Assembly: GCA_964450915.1 (NCBI GenBank)
Contig: CAYVFG010000007.1
Location: 1-39,562, forward strand
Reading direction: 5' to 3'
Length of the DNA stretch: 39,562 bases
DNA from: HO2-45-11b sp964450915
GTDB lineage: Bacteria; Patescibacteriota; Andersenbacteria; UBA10190
The position numbers and the translations under genes were made by a program. This document shows, one piece after another, positions 1 through 7,339 of this stretch. The notes under the pieces were generated by a model. It did no database searches, was not told the DNA's origin, and worked only from the letters and a program-made list of their open reading frames with translations. How positions within the stretch are numbered: position 1 is the first letter of the stretch; every line of letters starts with the position of its first letter.

Positions 1-6
1 TACCAT

Positions 7-144
7 GTTTTCCGCGTAGGTAGCTGTAGACATGAGAAGGATAGGTGCCGAGGAGGTGCGTCGTCTCGCCAAGGCGGAACCACGCAATCCGATCTGGGCG
101 CAAACCCCACAAAAGCAATGTCTACAGTTACCTATGAAGATAAC
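7..144. ncRNA. Candidate structured RNA (long imperfect hairpin) or inverted-repeat element
   Basis: Two 27-base arms at 7-33 and 118-144 are reverse complements. The inner 17 bases pair fully apart from one G.U, and the outer part has three mismatches and one more G.U. Nested inside are GTGCC 45-49 with GGCGC 97-101, TGCGT 57-61 with ACGCA 82-86, and CGCC 67-70 with GGCG 73-76. The result is a rod-like fold interrupted by internal loops. The G.U tolerance fits a folded RNA, and the rod shape recalls 6S-type RNA, but I see no diagnostic 6S, SRP, tmRNA or RNase P motif. A small mobile element with terminal inverted repeats is the main alternative. The strand cannot be decided from the sequence, and the window edge cuts the left context. 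Confidence 0.4.
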
Positions 145-184
145 TAGCAACTATAGGGTATTGGCGGAAAAAATGCAACATAGG

Positions 185-190
185 TACACT
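185..190 (+). promoter_or_regulatory. Putative -10 box (TACACT) for ruvB
   Basis: TACACT lies 7 bases before the ATG at 198 with no purine-rich ribosome binding site between them. This matches the leaderless arrangement seen at many other gene starts in the window. It is a weak match on its own. Confidence 0.35.
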
Positions 191-197
191 AGATGGC

Positions 198-1199
198 ATG
201 GCTATTGAAGAGGCACAGACCAGCGTCGTAACGGCAGCAAGCATTCCTGAGGATGAGAATTTGGATGCAACGCTTCGTCCGAAGATGTTGAGCGACTTTA
301 CTGGGCAGGAACATTTAAAAAAGAGTTTGCAGGTTTTTTTACAAGCGGCAAAGCAGAGAAATGAAGCGCTCGAACACGTCTTGCTGGCCGGGCCTCCCGG
401 GCTGGGAAAGACAAGTATTGCAATGATTATCGCTCGAGAGCTTTCTGCAAGCATTCGAATAACAGCAGGCCCTGTTCTTACGAAAGTTGCTGATCTGGCT
501 GCTATTTTAACGAATCTTCAAGAGGGCGATGTGCTGTTCATAGACGAAATTCATCGATTAAACCGCTCCATAGAAGAAGTGTTGTATCCCGCTATGGAAA
601 GTTTTGCGCTTGATTTGGTAGTGGGGCAAGGTCCTGGAGCAAAAACGCTTCGCATAGATTTGCCTCAATTTACACTCGTAGGGGCTACTACTCGCGTGGG
701 CATGCTAGGCGCTCCGCTTCGCGATCGATTCGGTATGACGTATCGATTGGATTTTTATGATGTTGATGAAATGAAGGTGATTTTAGCTCGGTCTGCTCAG
801 TTGCTCGGCCTTACTATAGAAGATGATGCGTTGCTTGAAATTGCTCGCAGGTGCAGAAGAACCCCTCGAATTGGGAATAGGTTGTTAAAGCGAGTTCGGG
901 ACGTTGCTCAGGTTGGCGGGCATGGGGTTGTTACCAGTAACGTGGTTGCTCAAACGCTGGAGCTTCTGCATATAGACGAGATGGGGTTGGATATGTCAGA
1001 CCAAATGGTTTTGAAAACTATTATTGATAAGTTTCAAGGTGGGCCAGTTGGGTTGCAGACGCTCGCAATGGTGTGTTCTGAAGAAGAGCGAACCATTGAG
1101 GATGTTATAGAGCCATTTTTAGTGCAATGCGGATTTCTTGTGCGTACGCCAAGGGGGCGAGAGGTGACCGATGCTGGTAGAGCTCACATGGCGAAGTAG
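198..1199 (+). CDS. ruvB: Holliday junction branch migration DNA helicase RuvB
   Basis: RuvB is the AAA+ motor that, with RuvA, drives branch migration of Holliday junctions before RuvC resolves them. At 333 residues it is near the usual family length. Visible motifs are Walker A GPPGLGKT (65-72), Walker B LFIDEIH (113-119), sensor 1 GATTR (162-166) and the LRDRFG segment (174-179) that carries the arginine finger. The C-terminal winged-helix region (about 260-333) contains the family-typical GGPVGL stretch. The ATG at 198 is chosen because it follows a -10-like box by 7 bases and gives a normal-length N-terminus. The last 29 bases overlap the next gene. ruvA and ruvC are not in the window. 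Confidence 0.96.
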   Translation: MAIEEAQTSVVTAASIPEDENLDATLRPKMLSDFTGQEHLKKSLQVFLQAAKQRNEALEHVLLAGPPGLGKTSIAMIIARELSASIRITAGPVLTKVADLAAILTNLQEGDVLFIDEIHRLNRSIEEVLYPAMESFALDLVVGQGPGAKTLRIDLPQFTLVGATTRVGMLGAPLRDRFGMTYRLDFYDVDEMKVILARSAQLLGLTIEDDALLEIARRCRRTPRIGNRLLKRVRDVAQVGGHGVVTSNVVAQTLELLHIDEMGLDMSDQMVLKTIIDKFQGGPVGLQTLAMVCSEEERTIEDVIEPFLVQCGFLVRTPRGREVTDAGRAHMAK

Positions 1200-2880
1200 G
1201 TTCATTATTCTCTTTTCCGTAGGATGTTTCGCGGGGGCTTTTTTAAGTGTTAGGGCGCAGGCTCCTGAGTATTCAAGCGAGGTTCATATAAGTGAATTTC
1301 TCCCAGATCCAGTGGGAGATGACGATACGTTGGAATTTATTGAAATACATAATAACTCTGATAATTCTATTGATCTTTCCGGCTGGGCGCTGAAAAACGC
1401 TTCCGGGAAGACGTTTACTATACCGAGTGGCGTACATGTGGATGCTGGCGGGTATGTAGCGTTTTATAGTTCGCAAACAGGAAGCATGCTCGCAAACACG
1501 GGAGACAGAAGTGTTTCTCTCATAGATCCAGGCGCAACGATACATGAAACGGCCTTATATAGCGGAAGCATCACGGGACATTCGTACAATAGGCTTGATG
1601 ACGGTACTTATAGCAAAAGCTCCGTTCCCACTCCAAATGCTTCAAATATACTCGACCCCAGCCCCACCCCTGCTCCCACGCCAACCCCGTCCGCATCTCC
1701 TGACATGAGCCCCAGCCCCACACCAGCTGTGGAGTACTCAGAGGATGTTCGTATCAACGAATTTATCCCAAATCCTACAGGGGATGATGCGACGCTGGAG
1801 TTTATAGAGCTATACAATAGCTCTGATAGCGTAGTTGATATATCGGGCTGGAAGCTGGATGATACGGCCGATACAGGAAGCTTACCGTTCATAGTGCCAG
1901 ACGATACCAATATTCCGGCAGGAGGGTATATAGTTTTTTATAGCAGCCAGACAAAGATATCTTTGAACAACGATAGTGAACATGTGAGATTTATCAGGTC
2001 GGACGGGATTGTGTTGGATGATATAGTATATGCTAGTAGCAAGGAGGGGTATTCATACAATTATGTAGATGGTGGTGATTTTCAACAAAGTACTCGCCCA
2101 ACTCCGGGAGAGGCAAATAGTATTGAAGTTCCTATACCCACGCCTACTGCCAGCCCGAAACCAACCGCCACCCCGAAGCCTACTGTTGCCTCTATCGCAT
2201 ATGATTTTTCATCAAGAATTATCATTAACGAGGTTTATCCCAACACGGTAAAAGATGATAAGAATAGTGAGTTTATAGAGATAAAAAATCTCGATAATCG
2301 ATCAATATCTTTGGCTGGTTGGACTCTTGATGACGAGGACGGCGGAAGCAGGGCGTATCACTTTAAGGCTGGCGATCGAATTGGGCAAAAAAAGATTCTT
2401 GCTGTTGATAAAAATAGTACAAAGATCGCGCTGAATAATAGCGATGACAGCGCACGACTTATTGATCCACACGGAAAAGTTGTCGCGATCCTTGCGTATG
2501 AAAAAACATATCCCGGACAGTCGCTTAGCAGGACAGATGATGGGTCGTACCAATGGACCGATATTTTGACCCCCGGAAAAGAGAACATAATAAGTGTTCA
2601 TGAAGAAGTGTCGCCATTGCCAAAGAGGGTAAAGACTAAAAAGGCTTCCTCCTCCCAGCCAAGAGTTGCTGGTGCGACTAGCGTGCTGCATCAGTTAGAA
2701 CCTTCCCGTATTTGGCCAGGATTGCTGCCCAGTAATGTTATCCAAACTGTGCATGGTGCGGAAGGTATTTCGAATGCACATAAGCAAAAACAGCTGTTTT
2801 TTGTGGCGTTTGGGATGCTTTGTGCGGGCGGGCAACTTATATCGGGCATATCGCGAAAGGAAAAAATCTGGTTTAATTGA
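1171..2880 (+). CDS. Secreted, membrane-anchored protein with three lamin-tail domains
   Basis: This 569-residue protein begins with a basic stretch and a hydrophobic signal segment (about 10-30, ending in SVRAQA). Three homologous repeats follow at about 38-155, 192-313 and 348-470. Each has the lamin-tail (LTD) pattern: an INEF/SEF-P-P start, a (L)EFIEL/I..N segment, a D-L-S-GW.L-type strand and a GGY..FYSSQ strand. The repeats are separated by Pro/Thr/Ser-rich linkers (about 162-188 and 320-340). A hydrophobic helix with trailing basic residues (about 545-569) closes the protein and suggests C-terminal membrane anchoring. LTDs are Ig-like modules; secreted bacterial versions are often linked to surface adhesion or DNA-associated proteins. 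The start overlaps ruvB by 29 bases. The exact ligand or role is unknown. Confidence 0.85.
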   Translation: MLVELTWRSRFIILFSVGCFAGAFLSVRAQAPEYSSEVHISEFLPDPVGDDDTLEFIEIHNNSDNSIDLSGWALKNASGKTFTIPSGVHVDAGGYVAFYSSQTGSMLANTGDRSVSLIDPGATIHETALYSGSITGHSYNRLDDGTYSKSSVPTPNASNILDPSPTPAPTPTPSASPDMSPSPTPAVEYSEDVRINEFIPNPTGDDATLEFIELYNSSDSVVDISGWKLDDTADTGSLPFIVPDDTNIPAGGYIVFYSSQTKISLNNDSEHVRFIRSDGIVLDDIVYASSKEGYSYNYVDGGDFQQSTRPTPGEANSIEVPIPTPTASPKPTATPKPTVASIAYDFSSRIIINEVYPNTVKDDKNSEFIEIKNLDNRSISLAGWTLDDEDGGSRAYHFKAGDRIGQKKILAVDKNSTKIALNNSDDSARLIDPHGKVVAILAYEKTYPGQSLSRTDDGSYQWTDILTPGKENIISVHEEVSPLPKRVKTKKASSSQPRVAGATSVLHQLEPSRIWPGLLPSNVIQTVHGAEGISNAHKQKQLFFVAFGMLCAGGQLISGISRKEKIWFN

Positions 2881-2883
2881 TCT

Positions 2884-3933
2884 ATGGCATTTATTTCGAG
2901 TAATGAGAAAGAAAAGCGAATTGTTGTTTTGGGCGGTGGAAACGGCACCTCCAGGCTGCTTGCGGCGCTTCTTCCTTTGCTAGACAACGGATCAATTGCG
3001 TCGCTCCATGCGCTTATTCACATGGCTGATGACGGCGGTTCGACGGGGAGGCTTCGCGAGCAATACGATGTGGGCGCCATGGGAGATGTTACGAAATGCT
3101 TGCTGGCATTAAGTTCTCTGAGAGGAGATATTCGAGGAGATAAGTTTTTAAAAGCGCTTGAATACAGATTCGCAAACGGCGACTTTTCCGGGCATACGCT
3201 TCGAAACGTTCTGCTTACGGCGCTTGAGCTTACCAGCGACTTGGATGCTGCGATCGCAACATTCGCCCGAGTATTGCAGGTTCCAAAGTTTGCCGGGGTT
3301 ATTCCAACCACGCTCGAAGCGTTGACGCAGCAGGTTGTATTGCAAAAGAACGGAGAGGAGAAATTATTGGGAAGCGGACAGCATTTTATATCGTGGAATG
3401 TAGATGCGCAGGCTGACCCGAATTGGAATCCCGGAGATATTAAGGTTACGTTTGCTGAAAAAAATATCGGATTAAATCCGCGCGCAAAACAAGCGCTTGA
3501 TGCGGCAACTCACATTATTATTGCCCCGGGGCATACGTTTGGATCTATTTTGCCGACATTAGCATCGCTTGCAATAGGCGGCTCTTCGGCTCTTCGGGAC
3601 AGTAACGCCGAGATTTGCGTTGTCATGACGCTGCTTACAACTCCGCTGCATACAGTGGGTTGGTCGGGGGAGGACTTTGTGCGCGTGTATGAGTCTTATA
3701 TTGGCAGGCCAGTTGATACTGTTATTGCGAACTCCGGAAGAGTGCCAATTTCTCTTGTTGAGGGGCAAACCTGGGTAGATTTTATGGAAGAGAAGCATGC
3801 GTACACATTGATTCGAGAAAATGTAGTTCGACTACTAGAAGCTAAGCAGGATGCAAGCGATAGTGTCCCTCGGCCGGTACTTGTTCATGATGATGCGGAG
3901 ATGAGAAAAATATTTTCGTCGTATCTTGCATAA
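2884..3933 (+). CDS. YvcK/CofD-like protein (gluconeogenesis factor family)
   Basis: This 349-residue protein has the hallmarks of the YvcK/CofD (UPF0052) family: a glycine-rich nucleotide-binding loop GGGNG (17-21) after a beta strand, and the DDGGSTGRLR motif (49-58), followed by a GAMGDVTKCL segment. In Firmicutes, YvcK binds UDP-GlcNAc and affects carbon flow and cell-wall growth; CofD relatives transfer 2-phospholactate in F420 synthesis. The absence of F420 genes here favours the YvcK role, which is an inference. It starts 4 bases after the lamin-tail gene, so the two are probably co-transcribed. No Shine-Dalgarno site is visible before the ATG. Confidence 0.88.
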   Translation: MAFISSNEKEKRIVVLGGGNGTSRLLAALLPLLDNGSIASLHALIHMADDGGSTGRLREQYDVGAMGDVTKCLLALSSLRGDIRGDKFLKALEYRFANGDFSGHTLRNVLLTALELTSDLDAAIATFARVLQVPKFAGVIPTTLEALTQQVVLQKNGEEKLLGSGQHFISWNVDAQADPNWNPGDIKVTFAEKNIGLNPRAKQALDAATHIIIAPGHTFGSILPTLASLAIGGSSALRDSNAEICVVMTLLTTPLHTVGWSGEDFVRVYESYIGRPVDTVIANSGRVPISLVEGQTWVDFMEEKHAYTLIRENVVRLLEAKQDASDSVPRPVLVHDDAEMRKIFSSYLA

Positions 3934-3944
3934 ATAAAGTGTTA

Positions 3945-3950
3945 TATACT
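3945..3950 (+). promoter_or_regulatory. Putative -10 box (TATACT) for the pilB-like gene
   Basis: TATACT ends 7 bases before the ATG at 3958, and TG plus a TATATA alternative sits just upstream (3940-3948). No Shine-Dalgarno sequence lies between. The geometry predicts transcription starting at or next to the start codon. Confidence 0.5.
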
Positions 3951-3957
3951 TACCTGC

Positions 3958-5640
3958 ATGGTATTTGATCCTGCAGTATCGGAATCTGAGCGCCACAAAG
4001 AGCTTGGCGCAAAGCTCGTTACGTTTTCTCAGGGTCAAGAGGAGCGATTGGCGCAGCACCGCTCTGAGCAGCTTGGAATTCCTTACATTAATCTCGTGGT
4101 ATTTCCTATTGATTCTGATGTGCTAGAGAGGGTGCCAAAGCAAGAAGCGATGGCTGCTGAGGCATTGTTATTTTATAAGCAAGGAGGAGATATTCGCATC
4201 GGGGCAGTTAACCCCGCTGCTCCCGCAACAAGCAGCCTCGTTGCAAAGATAAAAGAGGATCTAGGCTATGATCCGCACATGTATGTTATTTCAAAACGAA
4301 GCTTGCTTGCCGGCATTGCTCGATATCGACGAGACTCTGCCCTCGAAGATGTTCCGCAAGATGAATTAAAAATCGGCCAAAAAGAAGCAGATACATTTGC
4401 CACCGAATTGAAAAACCTGGAAGAGTTGGGGAAGCGAATTACTACTATGCCTCCTACTGAAATTCTTACTGCAATCGCTATAAGCGCGGTCAGGTTGCGA
4501 GCATCCGACATTCACATAGAGCCAAAGGAAAAGAGCGCGCGTCTTCGCTTTCGTATTGACGGCGTATTGCAAGATATCGTTGAGTTTGAGCGGGATGGAT
4601 GGTCGCTTGTACTATCTCGCGTAAAAGTAATGGCAAGATTAAAGCTGAATATTCATGATGCGCCGCAAGACGGGAGTTTTGTGCTTCGCATCGGAGAAGA
4701 AACATACGATATGCGTCTTTCTACATTGCCTGGGGGATACGGAGAAAACATCGTTATTCGTTTGTTGAACAGAGACGCCGAAGCAGTTGCGATGAAGGAG
4801 CTTGGCATGAAAAACAGGGATTTGGATGTGGTGAATGCGGAGCTTAAGAGAGTAAATGGCATGATACTGATTACCGGACCAACCGGCTCCGGTAAAACAA
4901 CAACGCTTGCTTCGTTTTTGCGAGATGTGAACGTTACGGGATCGAAGATCATTACATTAGAAGATCCTATTGAGTATCGCATTCCGGGCATTGAGCAAAC
5001 GCAAGTAGATCCGGATGCGGGGTATACATTCGCAGCAGGATTGCGCAGTATTTTACGCCAAGATCCGGACGTTATCATGGTGGGTGAAATGCGTGACGTA
5101 GAAACTGCAGAAACGGCAGTGCACGCAGCGCTGACGGGCCATTTAGTGTTCTCTACTCTCCATACAAATGATGCAGCAGGAGCTATTCCTCGTCTTATTG
5201 ATATGGGCATTAAGCCGTACGTGCTTGCCCCTGCGCTTAATCTTGTTATTGCTCAGAGGTTGGTTCGTGTGGTGTGCAGCTCTTGCGCTCAGGAGTACGA
5301 TCCCGATGCAACGTTGAGAAATAAGGTAAAGGAATCGATGAAAAGCATACGAAAAGATATTTTCGATCCAGCGGTGTTAGATGATCCTGCGTTGCGATTT
5401 ATGAGAGCGGTCGGATGCCAGGTGTGTGGGAACACGGGGTATCATGGTCGATTGGGCGCATTTGAAATTTTTGCTGTCGATCAAGAAATGAAAAAGCTCA
5501 TCTTGGAAGGAGTAAGCAGCGCCGATATTCAAAAAGTTGCCCTCGGAGCTGGAATGACAACCATTGCCCAAGACGCCTATTTGAAAGTTATCGACAAGAA
5601 AACTACGATCGATGAAGTGGAGCGCGTATCTCAGGAGTGA
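3958..5640 (+). CDS. GspE/PilB-family type IV pilus or type II secretion assembly ATPase
   Basis: This 560-residue ATPase matches PilB/GspE proteins, hexameric motors that power pilin polymerisation or pseudopilus extension at the inner membrane. An MshEN-like N-terminal region (about 20-125) is followed by the N2 segment with ASDIHIEP (182-189). The ATPase core contains Walker A GPTGSGKT (307-314), the Asp-box LEDPIEY (about 334-340), Walker B VIMVGEMRD (372-380) and the His-box GHLVFSTLHTND (394-405). Four cysteines in two CxxC pairs (440/443 and 487/490) form the zinc-binding element that separates GspE/PilB from PilT retraction ATPases. No other pilus gene (pilC, pilM, pilin) is in the window. 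Its last 10 bases overlap the convergent gene downstream. Confidence 0.93.
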   Translation: MVFDPAVSESERHKELGAKLVTFSQGQEERLAQHRSEQLGIPYINLVVFPIDSDVLERVPKQEAMAAEALLFYKQGGDIRIGAVNPAAPATSSLVAKIKEDLGYDPHMYVISKRSLLAGIARYRRDSALEDVPQDELKIGQKEADTFATELKNLEELGKRITTMPPTEILTAIAISAVRLRASDIHIEPKEKSARLRFRIDGVLQDIVEFERDGWSLVLSRVKVMARLKLNIHDAPQDGSFVLRIGEETYDMRLSTLPGGYGENIVIRLLNRDAEAVAMKELGMKNRDLDVVNAELKRVNGMILITGPTGSGKTTTLASFLRDVNVTGSKIITLEDPIEYRIPGIEQTQVDPDAGYTFAAGLRSILRQDPDVIMVGEMRDVETAETAVHAALTGHLVFSTLHTNDAAGAIPRLIDMGIKPYVLAPALNLVIAQRLVRVVCSSCAQEYDPDATLRNKVKESMKSIRKDIFDPAVLDDPALRFMRAVGCQVCGNTGYHGRLGAFEIFAVDQEMKKLILEGVSSADIQKVALGAGMTTIAQDAYLKVIDKKTTIDEVERVSQE

Positions 5641-6782
5641 AATTGCGGAAGAATTTGCCTGATTTTCTGCACAGCTGCAAGTTCAGCATCTTCTAGCGAC
5701 GACTGCGGAAGCGTGAGTACAAGCATCCCGTTTTGCTTCTTCGCAGAAAGCTGCTCCTGAATTTCTTGTCGCTTTTTTGCCAATCCCTTGCCGAGTGTTA
5801 TATACACCACATGTTCCTTGCGTTCGTTTTCATGCAAAATGAACGCCGCATTGTACCCGGAAATATTGTTGGTTAATTCATGCATAATAAGGGGAATGTC
5901 AGTTTCTGCTGCATGGCTTTCTTGAAAATCCAATTCGCGTAAAATGCTCCAGAACAGATGCCCGTGTTCATCGTGTCGAAGTCGAGCGTATGTGCGTCCG
6001 GCGATCTTCAGCAATGATAGCGGCTTCGTTTTTACGAGATGCTGGATAACGATGTCTGTTTGAGCATGCTTGGTCATTAATTCTGCTGACAGCTGAAACG
6101 CCTTTGGCGTGGTTGAGGGTTTTTGGAATGATTCCGTTGCTCCAACGATACCCGCATATAATGCCGTTGCAACGTCTTGAGTGATAGCGTCAGGGGAAAG
6201 AGCCGTTATAAGTTCGTGAGTAATTTCGGCAATGGACGACGCGGTGATATCTACCATATTAATAGTGCCAAAGTATTCATTAGTAGGTTTGTGATCAATA
6301 TTGATAATCGGGATGTTGTAGAAGAAGTCTGCAAAGTCCGTAAACATTGGCCCTAAATCAGCTAGGTCCGAGGCACCGAATAAGATTGCGCAATCATATG
6401 GAAGCTGGCGCACGTGCGTTTCGACCATGTCAGCGCTCATGTCCGTATTCGCAGGGAGTTCCAGATGAATCTTTAGGCCATTCTTTGTTGGGATTTGTTC
6501 GATATTGGCGATAGCTGAAACTCCCGCAATATCAATGACGAGAGTTGGCTGCAAGTGGGGTTTCATTTCCACTTGAGAAGATCCAGGCAGGAACTGCAAT
6601 TCGCTTGGAACATGCACCGGACTAATGCTGTATATAGTTTTTTCTGTATTAGCAGTGAGCGCTAAAGATAGCGCCATCATAGAGGAGAACGCGTCGATTG
6701 AGGGTTTTTCTGGTACGAAGAGCGCAATACTGCTTGATCGCGTAATAACGGAGAGTGCTTGTTGGGTTTCGGGTATGCTCAT
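5631..6782 (-). CDS. DHH-family phosphoesterase-like protein with degenerate active-site motifs
   Basis: This 383-residue protein follows the NrnA/RecJ-like DHH layout. An N-terminal segment PSIDAFSS (27-34) aligns with the HxxPDxDAxGS motif. The central IDHKPTNEYFG segment (162-172) aligns with DHH-x2-N-x2-FG and is followed by ASSIAEI (181-187). ATALYAGI lies further on, and a DHHA1-like C-terminal half completes it. Key metal ligands look substituted: Glu replaces the first His, Ser one of the Asp residues, and DHK replaces DHH. Catalysis is therefore uncertain. The start at 6782 is preferred over a longer upstream frame because it sits just before the conserved N-terminal strand, behind a TACGAT -10-like box. 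The stop region overlaps the end of the convergent pilB-like gene. Confidence 0.72.
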   Translation of the reverse strand: MSIPETQQALSVITRSSSIALFVPEKPSIDAFSSMMALSLALTANTEKTIYSISPVHVPSELQFLPGSSQVEMKPHLQPTLVIDIAGVSAIANIEQIPTKNGLKIHLELPANTDMSADMVETHVRQLPYDCAILFGASDLADLGPMFTDFADFFYNIPIINIDHKPTNEYFGTINMVDITASSIAEITHELITALSPDAITQDVATALYAGIVGATESFQKPSTTPKAFQLSAELMTKHAQTDIVIQHLVKTKPLSLLKIAGRTYARLRHDEHGHLFWSILRELDFQESHAAETDIPLIMHELTNNISGYNAAFILHENERKEHVVYITLGKGLAKKRQEIQEQLSAKKQNGMLVLTLPQSSLEDAELAAVQKIRQILPQFHS

Positions 6783-6787
6783 AGGAA

Positions 6788-6793
6788 ATCGTA
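6788..6793 (-). promoter_or_regulatory. Putative -10 box (TACGAT) for the DHH-like gene
   Basis: On the minus strand TACGAT lies 5 bases upstream of the ATG at 6782, with a pyrimidine-rich spacer and no Shine-Dalgarno site. It is an imperfect match, listed because it fits the window-wide leaderless pattern. Confidence 0.3.
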
Positions 6794-6867
6794 TTATCGT
6801 ATCGTGACTGATACAGAAAAGGAACTGTGCATATGTGGAAAATATATGTATTTTCGAAAAATTCAGA

Positions 6868-6873
6868 TAGGAT
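6868..6873 (+). promoter_or_regulatory. Putative -10 box (TAGGAT) for tsaE-polA
   Basis: TAGGAT ends 6 bases before the tsaE ATG at 6880, in the short divergent gap between the DHH-like gene and tsaE. No ribosome binding site is visible. Confidence 0.4.
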
Positions 6874-6879
6874 AGTCGT

Positions 6880-7335
6880 ATGAGCGATAAAAAAATACTT
6901 GGAACCCATACTGTATCTAGCCTGCAAGAGCTTGAGTTGCTAGCCACCCTAGTTGCTGAGCAATTGCGCCCAGGAGATATTATCTGTTTACAAGGCGATT
7001 TAGGAGCAGGAAAGACGACATTCGTGCAATGTATTGGGAAGGCTTTGGGCGTACACGATGACATAACATCGCCGACGTATACTATTTTGGCCGAGTATAC
7101 AATTCATGAAAATGCTCATGATATTACGAAGCTTATTCACATCGATGCATATCGAGAATCAATGGACACTAATTATGTTCACGAAGTATTGCATACTGCG
7201 CAGCCCGACCACGCAGTTGTATTAATAGAGTGGCCAGAAAAATTGGGCAGCGAAATTACGCAAGCCTACTGGAATGTTTCCATTACTAGCGCCGAGAATA
7301 ACGCGCGAATTGTTGTTATAGGTAGAGTAGAATAG
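6880..7335 (+). CDS. tsaE: tRNA threonylcarbamoyladenosine biosynthesis ATPase TsaE
   Basis: TsaE (YjeE) is the P-loop ATPase that works with TsaB, TsaD and TsaC to make the t6A modification at position 37 of ANN-decoding tRNAs. At 151 residues it has normal length. Visible features are the Walker A motif GDLGAGKTT (39-47), the SPTYTI switch-like segment (about 68-73), the HIDAYR motif and the IEWPE motif near the C-terminus, all typical of the family. It begins a two-gene unit: polA starts 4 bases after its stop codon. tsaB, tsaC and tsaD are not in the window. Confidence 0.95.
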   Translation: MSDKKILGTHTVSSLQELELLATLVAEQLRPGDIICLQGDLGAGKTTFVQCIGKALGVHDDITSPTYTILAEYTIHENAHDITKLIHIDAYRESMDTNYVHEVLHTAQPDHAVVLIEWPEKLGSEITQAYWNVSITSAENNARIVVIGRVE

Positions 7336-7339
7336 ATAT

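Noticed and set aside
7..144. SRP RNA, tmRNA or RNase P RNA identity for the hairpin
   Set aside because: The GGAA-capped SRP apical motif, a tmRNA acceptor end and the RNase P conserved regions were not found on either strand.
4653..5210. 185-residue minus-strand open frame opposite the PilB-like gene
   Set aside because: It mirrors the conserved ATPase core and shows low-complexity Ser/Val-rich translation.
6783..7064. Longer upstream start for the minus-strand DHH-like gene
   Set aside because: The extra 94 residues overlap the divergent tsaE gene on the opposite strand, are compositionally unlike the rest, and lie before the conserved N-terminal strand.
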